A stretch of 64,000 bases of DNA. Source: Numida meleagris. Lineage: Eukaryota > Chordata > Aves > Galliformes > Numididae. The stretch is taken from the NCBI RefSeq assembly GCF_002078875.1, contig NC_034424.1:5998793-6062792 (forward strand). The letters are read 5' to 3'. Position numbers and translations under genes: made by a program. Below, piece by piece: positions 45,201 through 57,200 of the stretch (position 1 is the stretch's first letter; each line of letters opens with the position of its first letter). Below the pieces are notes generated by a model. That model searched no databases. It was not told the origin of the DNA and worked only from the letters and a program-made list of their open reading frames with translations.

Positions 45201-48200
45201 TTCCTCCAACTGTGACGATTCCAAAGCATCTGGTGACTGCTGCTGCCTGTGAAAAAAACAGGCAAACCACCGTCAGTGCCATCACCCATCTGATGACAGA
45301 GGGATGCTGGGTCCACCCGAGCTCTCAGGGTACAGATCCTCATTAAGCAGCAGTAAGTACACAGAAGGCCTGGAGGTAAAGCTTTTGCAAACAAGCCCAA
45401 ATGTCTAGCTTTAATTCTGCTACTTTGTTCACCTCTTGAAAAATAGGCAAACCTTTAGGACCTGCCTGGATTTCTGGCAGAAAGGATTTTACTGTGCCCT
45501 GCATGAATACACACTTTCACATCTCCTTAATTCACCAGATTATTAGTGCACACAAATCTAAGCCCTCTCTCGTGTGTACAGAGACTGAACACACTGCAAA
45601 TGCTGCTACCATGGGTTGTGAGCTGACCAAAATATACACGTGTAGAGATGACAGGCTCTCTTTCTGCAGGGAGACTTGGCACCCTGACCACTTTTTTGGT
45701 GTACATTCACAACCTGAGTTACTCCACAGACAGGTGCACGTGCACCTGGGCACGTTCTCTATGCTTGGATTCATAAAACAATGAAGAAAGCTCATGCCCC
45801 TTACAGCTTTCCCCAGGCATGGGTCAGAATCTGGTGCAATGGTCTGCACTGAGCTTTGCAGAGCACTGCTGTATTGTCTCCTTCACTGCAGGAATTAAAA
45901 CCCTCAAACCAACTGCAGGAAAAGGGGGAGGGAAGTTGACTGTCACACACAAAACAATGCTGCTCTCTATTTTTGCCTTAGAAGTGCAATTGAAGAGCAA
46001 TCTCAAGCAGCAGGGAAGCACTCACTCCGCTCCTACTGAAGCCCATCTGTTACAGCCTGCACCTCTTCATTTACATAGACAAATGATAGCTAAGAGCATT
46101 AGAAGGGATATAAAGCCTCCTGCTCTGGGGCCTCCGCCAGCCTTTAACTAGCAGGGTTAGGAAGAAATTCCCTTCTCGAAGACTATTTCCCAGCAGTGAC
46201 ACAGACTTTTTTCACAGGTTTCCCTGGAAGCAGGAGGGAGTAGCCAGTGTCTATGACAAGACTGCCAATTAGATGGACTTGTGATGACGAACACGGGCTG
46301 CATTAACCCCTACGGGCTCATTGAGTTAAGTAGTGACATCTTGCCTCGATCCTCCTCCTGCAGCAGGATCTCACTGCTCAGCCACTGTGCAAAAAAACCC
46401 AGCTGAGTGGGCTTAAAATCTGGAGGGCTGAGGGCAGAAGAGGAGCCCACAAGGAGCCCTGGCAGAGGGCAGGGCGAGAGGAACACCGATGGTGCTCTGC
46501 ACATCTCCAGGCAGGGAAACAGCTGCAACAGGGGAGCCAGGCTCACCTCTCAGCACCATCTTTGCCTTCCTTCCCCATGGCACTGCTGTTTGAAGTGGAG
46601 TCTTTGGAATGGCCGTCTTTGACAGAGGGAGATTCCTGCAAAGAGAAGGAAGTTTTTCATTATTGCCTGGGATCGTGCACCACAGCCAAGCTTGCATTTA
46701 CAGTCTTACTGCCTCTAAATGGCCCTTTACTGTAAATTCCTTCAGAGCAGTTAAAGATTGATGCAAGTTAATGCCAAATGCCAGGAAAACACAGAAGTTA
46801 ATTAGACAGGAAATTTGGGACCATCTCTGGAGACTAGTGTAATTAGTATTGTTTGCTTTTAACATTGTGAAATGATGCTGAAAGTTACAACACAAGTCAG
46901 CTGTTGTCTTGAATTTTAACCCACTCGTTGCTTTTTTTTTCAGCCCTTACTGATGAAATACACTTGCCTTCTGCTTTCATCAGAATGGACACAGACACCT
47001 CCAAGCTCTCCAGTTTCAGTTCCCCTCTCAGTTACAGCCCCCAAAAGACCAGACTGCCTTGTAGGGAGGGAGGGAGGGGATGCAAAGTGCCTTTCCTACT
47101 CCCTTCTCCTCCATCAGAAGAGCTCACACAATGATGGAACGTTTCCACTTCACAATTCATGGCCGTGGAAATGAGGCTAATGCAAAAAAGCTGAACCATC
47201 CGAACACGGCATGGAACAGCAGGTGGACAGCACAGAGCAAACAGAGATGCAGCATTTTAAATTAGCCATCTATTAAAGAGGGAAACAGCCATGAACGGTA
47301 AATGGGGATATTAATCTAGCAGTGCTGGAGTTCAGAATTATTTAACATCATGCAAAGTGGACCTTGGACATTCCATCTACTGAAGAGACAGGACTGAAAG
47401 CACCTCTACTCTACCCCGCTCTGGTGGGGAAGGTGCACTGGTGAGCTGAGATTTGTCAGTGTCTATAGAATCTTTGCAGGCTGCATCTGTCAAGTCCTTT
47501 GCTTCCAAGTTCAGAACCAGTCAGCGATCGCCCAGGGGGCCGGGGCTGCCTCGTGAAGGGATGGAGCCATCTCCTGAGATATATAATGCCAGCAGGGATA
47601 AAGGTTTTGGAAACATCCTGCAGATGGGCCTTCCTAGGTGAGGGCTGGCAAAAGGAGCGGCACAGAGCTCTGCGGTGACACAACAGGAAGGTGGCACCTC
47701 CCTGCCATGGGGTACGCCCCATTTCCTCAAGGAAATACCTCAGATAGGAGGCTCGAGTGAAGGAAGAAGCAGTGCGTGGTTACAGTGCTAAGTCAATCAA
47801 TCATTCCGTACCCAAGTGGGGAAGGAAAAATAAAAATTAAAAAAGGGGAGCACAGGGCTTTATTTGTTGAAATAGGAAAGCCAAAGCGGTTACAAGAGTA
47901 AACACAGACAGAAGACCGTGCTGGTCAGAGTGCAGCTCTCTAAAAGGAAACCTTACGCAAGCAGCTCCAAACAAACAGCAAAGCACAAACGGGCCAGGGA
48001 GGAAGGCAAAGCCTCTGTCCTGCTGGGGCTCTCAGCACCAGAAGAGGAGGCCACCGAAGCCTGCAAGCCAGGAGAGGGCAAGCGAAGGGACCGCCAGCGA
48101 GGGGACGGGGCACCCCGGGGTGCGCGGGGGCCGGGCCCCAGTGTGAGCTCAGCATGCACCAGGCAGCCCCTTCCCAGTGCGTGGCCTCTCCCGGTTACTT

Positions 48201-51200
48201 ACTCCTCCAGAATGAGGGAGTTCCCCGTTGCTCTGGCCAGAGGAATACAGATTGACGTATTCACCCTCACCAGCCTCCTCACTGGCGTTTTCACTCTAGG
48301 GGAGACAGGATGAAAGGAAATACGTGATGGTGTCCCTCGGCAGCGCTGGCTGGCAGCAAGCACTTTGCGCCCTGCGGTGCCGTCACCTAGCTGGGAGCAC
48401 GTCCTCCAGCTGCACGTTCCCAGAGGTGACTGCACCGGAGTCGTCCAGGACTGTCCTGAAGGCCCTGAGCTGCAGCAGGACAGCAGCAGACACTGCATAG
48501 CGAGAGCTGCCACGGGAGCTGCGCAGGCGCACAGTGCACACGAGGACTTCCAGGGTGCAGCTGCTAAGCGTTCAGAGCCCGAGCACAAGCGCCGTCCTGC
48601 CGATGCCAGCCCTGAGGAGCCAGACTGAGCCAAACTTGAAGGCTGCTGGGTGCTTACAGGGACCCGAGGCAACAAAGATGCAGCAGCGAGGTCAGGTCTA
48701 AAGGGTGAAAAACTGATCTCTGCGGTGTATGCCCCTCTTCTAAGCACTGTGAAGAGGCAGAGCTGAGGCTCGGATTGCATCAACTCTACATTTTGCAACA
48801 CACAGATGAGAAACTACCTTGTAAATGAGGTGCTTAAAGAAGTAACACGTCTACTGGTCTGCCAAACCAATGAGGGACCTTGAGCTAGTCAGTGAGGGAA
48901 CAGCTTTCAGCCCAACTCCAGTGCCACATTATGCTTTGTACCGAGTGCCACCAGTTCTGGCAGCTGGGGACAGCAGCAGCCTGCAGAAAGTAGTGGTTTA
49001 TGCAAGGAGAGAGCAGAGCTGAGCTAACCCACTGCCCCCAGGGCTCACCAGGGACTCAAGGAGCAGGAGAGCAAAGATACAGCTCCTGCAGGATGTGAAG
49101 CACTGCTAGGAGCCAACCTCGCCATGCACTCCTTTACCTTCCTCTGATTTGTATCACAATTGCAGGAAGCTATAGCACAACTTCTCTTCCTCTCCCCTTC
49201 ACCAGCATTTGACATTTTACGTTTCCAACATATGCATTAATACTCTCTCAAACCTGTGGGGTTGCTCAGATTTGTAGCCACCGTTTCTGTACAAAACGAC
49301 CTCTCCGCATTCACACGCAAGTTTGGAAACCAAATCACATGTATTAACACAAGCGACATTTCTCGAAAACAAAAACGAGCCCGGCCTTGTGTTCAGGTGC
49401 ACGTGATCACCTCTTTGGATAGTCTCACCGAAGGCGTCTGCAGAGAATCAGTGAGAGAGGTTTCAGAAGGAAGGCAGACAGGAGCACTCCCGTTAAAGCT
49501 GCTCTCCTGCGAGGAGGAGTTTGGCACATCCCCAGCGCCGGGAGACGGGCTGGCCGTGGCTGGCACCGCGAGGTCAGAGCTCGGAGACGGGTGGACGGGC
49601 GGAAAGGGCGCGGTGGAGCAGGAGGAGGAGGTAGAAGACAGGAAAGGAGGTACGGAGACTTGGTTGTGAGGCACAAAGTCCTGCGAGTAGGACCTAAACA
49701 CAGACTTGTACTATGGGACGCGGAGATGCACAACACAAAAACAAAGAGGATGGGAAAAGGAAGGAGACAGACAAGAGAAAAAGTGATTAGATCAGCGGCA
49801 GCTTAGCAGTGACAGCACAAGGTAATTCTAACAAAGGCACCTCTATGCCGAGAGGCAGCCCTGAACAGAGGCAGCCTTATTCTCTCCTCCACATGTTAGA
49901 GCAGGAATGGTTACCTGGGCGGGCAGGTTTGATGGTGAGGTGAGCCCTTCCACACACAGCAGCCCCTGCTCGGGGCAGGACGGTGGCAATGGGGCGGTCA
50001 GCACGGAGGGACACCTGGTGCTGCAGCAACAGAGCGCACCCGGACAGCACCCGAGGGGCTGCAGGGATGTGACAGCATACAGAAACCACGACTGTGAGCG
50101 TGCTGGAAGCATCTCAGCAGAGAAAAGCACTCTGAGGGCTTACTGCTTTGCTGGGATTTTCCACTGGATCCCAATTTAAGATGCTGTTTGCTCCAGCCCT
50201 GTAATTTAACAACTACTGTGTCAAGTCTGTTCCAGAATACACAGCTCCTGGTGAGGAGTGACTGGATAGCGCCTTCAGAGCCACGCTGAAGGATAAAGGA
50301 GATTACAGCAGTAGATGCTCTTACTCCTTTCCATCTGAGAAATACTGGGAGTAAAAACGATAATTGCCCTCAGGAGCCCTGAATTCCTTATCAGACCAAT
50401 CCTTTAATGCAGTGCCTCCAAGAGTCAGCTGAAGAGATGAAAAGAGATCATCTACATAAAGCTTCATTTCGCCATCTCTCCTAATCATCAGATTACTGTT
50501 CAGATAATATTAAGCAGGGTGCAGTGGGAACGTGCTGTGCCAAGAAAAACACGAGCAATCCTCTGCCTTTTAACATCTGGTGCTGGTAAGATCTGCCATC
50601 GGGGTGACTCCAAAACAAGAACAGAGCACAGCTGACACCCACCAGAAAAATAAATAATGAAAAGACAACAACGCCAAACCTGCTGGAGGGGAGTTTTAAA
50701 ATAAACTTATAGAGCTCAGCCACTAGTGAGAGGTGCATTGCAGCCCTGTGGACTGATGGAAGGAATAACTGTGGCTTCCCAAACCCAGGCTGAAATACAG
50801 CTGCGGTGGTTGCTTGGAGCAATATGCTGTAGGATAGTGCACTACAGAGCTCCCAGGCACTGCAGCTTGCTGAAAAGTGACACAGTAAAAGGAGAGAGGG
50901 AAACAAAGGCATGAACTAGAAAATTCAGGCTGCATTTTTTTTTGGGGGGGGGGGAGAATTGAGTTAAACTTATAAAAACTGAAGCTTGGCCCATCACCCA
51001 CACCTTGCAGCAGCACCCAACTTGGCAGGGGTATTGTTTTCCCTGCCTCTACAATATGTAAGCTTAAAAATCTGAACTGAGAACTGCCTCAGGCTCCAAG
51101 CCTGGGAACAGAAGTTCCTCCACGACAAGCTGGAAAGGAAACAAAGGTCAGAGGCCAGACTTTACCTTCTACCAGCTCAATCCTCCAGCGGCTCCCCTCC

Positions 51201-54200
51201 GCTGCGCTGCAGCTCTGGCAGCGCTCTGTATGCACCCAACGCAACTCGTGGGCCATAATACAGAGGAGCAGAGGGAGATGCTTTGGAAAGAGAGCTTAAA
51301 AGACTACTGAAGAATAATCAAAATACAAATCCCTACCACATGCCTGTGGCTAAAAGGAGCCCGGCGCTAGGACAGGCTCCTCTCCCTTCCTGCCCATCTC
51401 TTCACGGCTGAGCAGCCCCGGCTCCAGGGACACCGTCCGCTTTTGGTGCTGCCTCAGTAACAATGACAAGTCTAATCTCTGTATTTACTTTCTGCCTGGA
51501 TAAATGCTCTACATTTATTCATTTTCACTTGCATGGCACAAAACACTAAATCCCTCCTAAGTCTCTGGGCTCATGACATCATCTTGGCTCAGCAGATTCA
51601 TTATGCCTGCCCCGTCTCCCTGGTATTTCATGATCTCACTGGCGCTAATATGCCAGCTAATGCCCCAAGTCCCAGTCTCATCCCCAAAAAAAGAACAGGA
51701 GCAAAGCGGATGGAGCACGTGCCCCTCCCAGCAACACGCTTGCAATGGCTCTCAAGAAGGTGCTCAGCAATCTGCTGCCCCAGTGATGAGATCCAATGTG
51801 ACCCACAAACAATCACTTAACGATGCAGGCATGCTCTCAGCTCGCCGCTGAACGAAGGGAACAGCACAGAGAAGCCTTCGGTGTGCTGGCATTAATTAGC
51901 CAAGCTGCTCTCAACTTCCAGCCTCGCTGTACCGTTGCGTCTCGCAGAAAGCAGCCAGGAAGACCCCTCCTTCCTCCTGCTCAAGCAGCTCGGGAATTCC
52001 AGCTATGCAACCGTGCTGGGACAAGAGCCAAGAATGCAGCATACTTGGAAAGTGGAAAAACACCCTGCGGTGGAGATGAGGTCCATATGGCACCATTCCT
52101 GTTGCACCCATCCAGCCCAGCCCAGCCCAGCCCGGCCCGGCCAGCAGCTGCAGCAGGAACTGCTGCCATGGGGTCTGGGAGCTATACCGCCCTGAGAAGC
52201 CCTATCATCCCATAAAAGCCAGCATTATTTTGGGAGGGCAGAGTCCATTCAAGACAGCTGTCAGAATGAAACCAGTCCTCTGCCCTCTACAAAATCAGAG
52301 GCAACAGTTTATCTTGGAAACTAATCAGTGCTTGTTTTCCTCTGTTCTTATGGGCTTTTTGGAGGGTCAGCAAGGCCTCAGCCATGGCTGTACTGACATA
52401 ACCTCCAGCTCCATGGCTTTGCTTTCAGTGAAGAACTTCAAAATAACCTTCGGAAAACTAGAAAGCAACCAGACCCTTAGAGAAAGGACATTTTCCTCTT
52501 TCCAACTGCTGCTGGTCTCCCACCACCAGGGATTCTGACCTGCAACAGCAAATGGCCAGCACCGAGAAAAAGAGAGAGCAGGGAGAGATCCCTCCCCTCT
52601 CCCCACTGAAGCAGGTTTATATAAAGCTCTATCACTCAGGAAGTATTTCCACAAAGCATGCTCTGAGCTCGGAGCAATCTCCTGGGAGCAGCAGGAAGGC
52701 AGCTTGTCCGGACCTGACAGTTTACACGCACTGAAAGCAGCGCGGCACACACAGCCCTTCCAGGGATGGCATCTTTCAACATCTTCCATTTGCTGCCTTT
52801 GATTGTTTGTTTCAGAACAGCCTTCCATCATTAACAGGGGCGTTACAGGATGCCCCAAAGGTCAGTGACGTTAGGAACGTTTATTTGGGTTAGATGGCAG
52901 GAGATGAATGCTCTAATGGAAAACGTACTGCTTCAACATCCACTAGGCACGGGGACCAAGAAAGGGTGTTTACAGAAAGCTGCCGATCGTAACAGCGATC
53001 TGCATCCTAAATTCAGAGCTGAACTCGATCAAATGGCTGTCAGAGCATCTGCAGCATCAGCAGCCACAGTTCTTACCTTGTAAGCAAAGCCTTCTCTCTC
53101 ACCCTGCTGACTCCTGCCAAATTAATCGCGATCCTGCCAGGCACTCCCAGATCAGATAGAGCATCCGACTCCCAAAACACGAAGCTATCAGAGGAAGGGA
53201 TCAATCTTTTAGATTTCCTCTGCTAATGCTATTAAGAGGGAGACGTGGGCAACGGGCCAGAACTGCGCGCCCAAATTCTAACAGGAGAGAACTATGTTCA
53301 CAAAATACTGGGCATTGTATAAAGCTACACCCTAGGAATATAATTACACAGACAACTATTGGAAAACACTTCCTATCTCATGACACAATTCTGGGCTTCC
53401 AGGTACTTTTGCTAATGAGGAAGGAAGTGCTCCTACAATGAATGGGTGGAAACACAAGCTGCCAAAAGAACGGCTTCAAGCGCTGCCACAGGAAAGGCAG
53501 CAACTCCTCCTGCTTGAATGCTTCTCAGCAAAGCCTCTGACCTGGTCACACGGCTGATCTCGCTATTTTTAAAGAATGGTCAGCACAGCAGATGGATGGA
53601 TGAGGTTTTCTGTTCCCTTGGGAAAGGCTCTCCTGGCTTCTGTATGAGAAAACACAAAATCCAAGCTTCTCCTTAACTGGAATGCAGTGAAAATGGGTGG
53701 GGGGACGAAAACCTTTCCGAAACTTACTGATCATGCTATCATGCATCTCTCCTGAAACTATAAGAATTCAATCTGATCACAACTACAGCTTCAGCTCCTG
53801 TTTACCTTGTAAGCAATACCACCATATCTAGCAGACAGACCTTGCAAAGGCAGAGCATGGTGATGAAGGCAAAGAGCCTAAGAAGCCAGCTACACAGCCT
53901 GTGAAATCAGCAGGGGGACAGCTTCCAGAGGCCCACACAGGGACAGGTAGTGCAAGATAAACGTAAACCACAGGGGGAAGTGGCTTTCAGAAGCAGGATT
54001 CGGAGATGCCAGCACGCAACAACACTATTAATACCACCACCCAGCCCGCAGTGGGAATGAACACAAAAGCAGAAGGAACACAAAACAGGAAAGGCAAAAC
54101 AATGCTTAACGCTCAAGATCTGGTTGAATGGATGCAAACCTTGTTTTCCCCTTCTCTCTGCTCCAAACTAAGGAGCCAACTCCTGCTTGGGACAGAAAGG

Positions 54201-57200
54201 AACGGACACACTGCGTTCTCCTGGTGCTGGTCTCCTAGTGGCTCCCACCATCAAACCAGTATGAGAGCCAAAATAACTCAGCCCCTGGTGAAGACTGGAG
54301 CTGCAGTCTGGGCCGCAACTGGAACCAAGCTACAAACAGAAGCAGGGCGGGGAAAACATGCAGAGCACATGTCTGGATGGCGAGCATCTTTAAGCACTTA
54401 TCTGACACTCCTCTTCCTGAACAGATATTAATGCACACACAAGAAAGGAAAGCCGTTGCTGTGAATTTTCTGTGCGTTTTCTCAATCTGCTAAAGATGTG
54501 TGGGAACAAGTGAAAACAGAAGCGTTGAATTAGAGTTTTCATAAGGAAAGCACCTGCACCTTCTGCTGGAGCCAGGTTGCCAATTCAGCTCCCCAGAGGT
54601 TTACTGGAAATGTTTCTTAATTTAAAGGCAGACAAAAGACAAAACAGCATTTTGAGAAAGGTAAGATATCTCTTCACAGTGGAGGATACAGCCAATTTTC
54701 CACTAGTGGTGGTTTCATGCCTCAGAGGAACAACTGCACCCCTTGTTTCAGCAAAGAAAACTTCCTAGCTGTAAGTGAATGAAAGTCTTTCTGCAGTCTT
54801 TGGTGGAAAACATGTGGAGAGATAGCAATGTATCTCAGCCCCTGACTGGTTTCTTCTGTCAGTGCAGAGTTCCCCCACTGCCAGGAAGCCAGGAGATTTG
54901 ATTCCTGCCACTGGGACATCTGCCCAGCCATCTCCAGTCAACAGCACAAGGAACTGAGAAGGACAGCAGCTCCGTCTGCACAATAAGAAGGGAGGGAGGT
55001 GATGTGCTGGAGTAAAACTACTGCAGACAGTTACCAAGGAGGATGCTTTCCTACTGCACCTCCTTCCACACTGTCCAACAAAATAAAGCTGCTTTCCGAA
55101 GAGGTGGGAATCCCTACAGTGACTCCTGACAGTACAACCTACTTGTCCCAGCAGTGTGAGATTTGATGGTGTGACGGTGGGGAAGATGATGCTGTACTTA
55201 CAGTACCAGCCCACACCATGAATGTGACCCCTGCTGGCACAGAAACCAGATGTGAATCAGAGAGGATGAAAGCCAGACCCAGCTTCCCAAACCTACAGGG
55301 TTTGACCCAGTCGCTCAAGACCTGCCTCTATCCAGTACAAGCTATTACCTCTGAGACAATTTCCCACAAAGAAGGGAGAAGTGCAATTAGCAGGCAGATA
55401 GAACAGTGGTGGCTGTTGTTTTTTCTTTCCTCTGATGGGAAAGAAAAAAAAGTCAGGATTCCAGAAAAGAAATTCCTAAGTTACAAATTAAGAGTAAAGA
55501 ATCCTTTCTGAAAGCAGTGGTTTTAAGCCCCATGAATCAAAAGTAAGAAGCTAGCTCTTCATGTACAGATGGATGGGCTAACATGCAAACCCTGGTGTAG
55601 GCTCAAGCTTTCCTGCTGCCTTCACATGGACAGGCTGGCACAGGGCTAGGTGGGCTGCCCCTGCTGTCCATCTCCACTGATGACTTGGGTGTGCAGGAGG
55701 ACAGCTCCTCACCCGGCTGGCAGGGAAAGGTGTGCTCTGCTCTGGCTGGGAGCAGTGGATAGCTAATGCTCAGCTCTTACCAGGTTTACTGCTCACTACA
55801 GTGCTCACTCAAGTGAGAGAATGGAGAGAATGAAGACATGAGAATAACAGGAGTGCAGTGCAGCTCATAGCATCCCCGGCATGGAACAGTCAGTACAGGC
55901 AATGCCCAGGAGCAGAGTGCAGGAAGGGTTCTGGTCCGGCCGAGTGCTGAATGCAGGGTGTCACCCTGGGAGAGATCCAAGCCTTAACAGCTGTTTCACA
56001 TCTCTGTCTCATTAGGGATAGGGAAAATGGGATAAACCATGGTTATAGTATTATATGGGTCAGCTATGAAGCATGTAAGGACATAGGCATTTTGCAGCTC
56101 AGAGACAAAGAGACGCTGTCAGATGAAAACAGCACTTCTGCCTGTGAAAAACTAGACCATGGGATTAACATTATTTGAAGGCATTAATGGAGAAGTCACC
56201 ATTTTTAATTTCATTTACTTACTTCATACCCCTAACAGAGCATTGCCCAATTGTTCTCATTGTTACTCGTACTTCAATCACTTACTTTCCCTTCACCAAA
56301 TCCTTGCAAAACTAAGGATTTTCTAATGCAATTTTAGCATTTCATCAAACAATACATTCAGAATATCACAGTCCGAATCAAGATTAGAACAGCTCAGAAT
56401 TGTTAAGTATGCAGCAACCACTTAAATCAGGACACTTCTAAAAGTGGAAGTGCCCACATACTTTTAGAACATCGCAGTATTGTATTTATAGTCCCTCAAT
56501 TAAAACAAAACCAGTGACGTGCTTTTATCTGGTCTTCCAGTTCCAAGTAATGGGGAACTGTACAGTTCACAGCTTTTGCTTTAGTTCAAATTTTAGAATT
56601 GTTTTCCACAGATTTAGGCAAGCACCAACCTCCCACCCCTCAGCCTTTCCTGCTTGCAGGGTTGTGCCACTGCTCTCTCTCATACCAATGGAAGCCAGAA
56701 GCTTTCACTCATTGCACATGACGTAACATACTTGTCCTTGAGTACTTCCTTCTTCAGGCCCAGCACACAGCATCACTGTCGTTCATTTTTAGAGAATGAG
56801 TAGATGTAGAAATGTGAAGATGGCAGTGATGGAGTGGGAGGACAGTTTTCAAATGTTTTGTATTAAACTAAAGCACTTCTGAGTTTTCCTTGGTCTTGCC
56901 TGATAACATCTTCTCCAGAATCAGTGCAATTTATGAAACATCCAGCTTGCTGTTAAATAAGTCTGTTCTCAGCTGTCATCATGCAGGCAGTCAGAGCACA
57001 ACCAGACAGCTTTACATGCAAACACTTCCCATACTGCTGAGCCATTGGAACCTCATGGTTAGATTTAATTTCATTACATTAACACTCTGTTGTTGCTTCT
57101 CTCTTCTGACTGCTGACCAGTGCTGCAGGAGAAGAAACTCTGCTCATTTGTCAGCAAATCTGAGCTTGTCTGGGACCACAGAGATGTGAAAAGATGCAGA

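Noticed and set aside
52367..52858. 163-codon minus-strand frame in the 8 kb RAPGEF1 intron as another cassette exon
   Set aside because: No acceptor and donor pair in compatible phase was evident and the peptide has no resemblance to C3G linker sequence.
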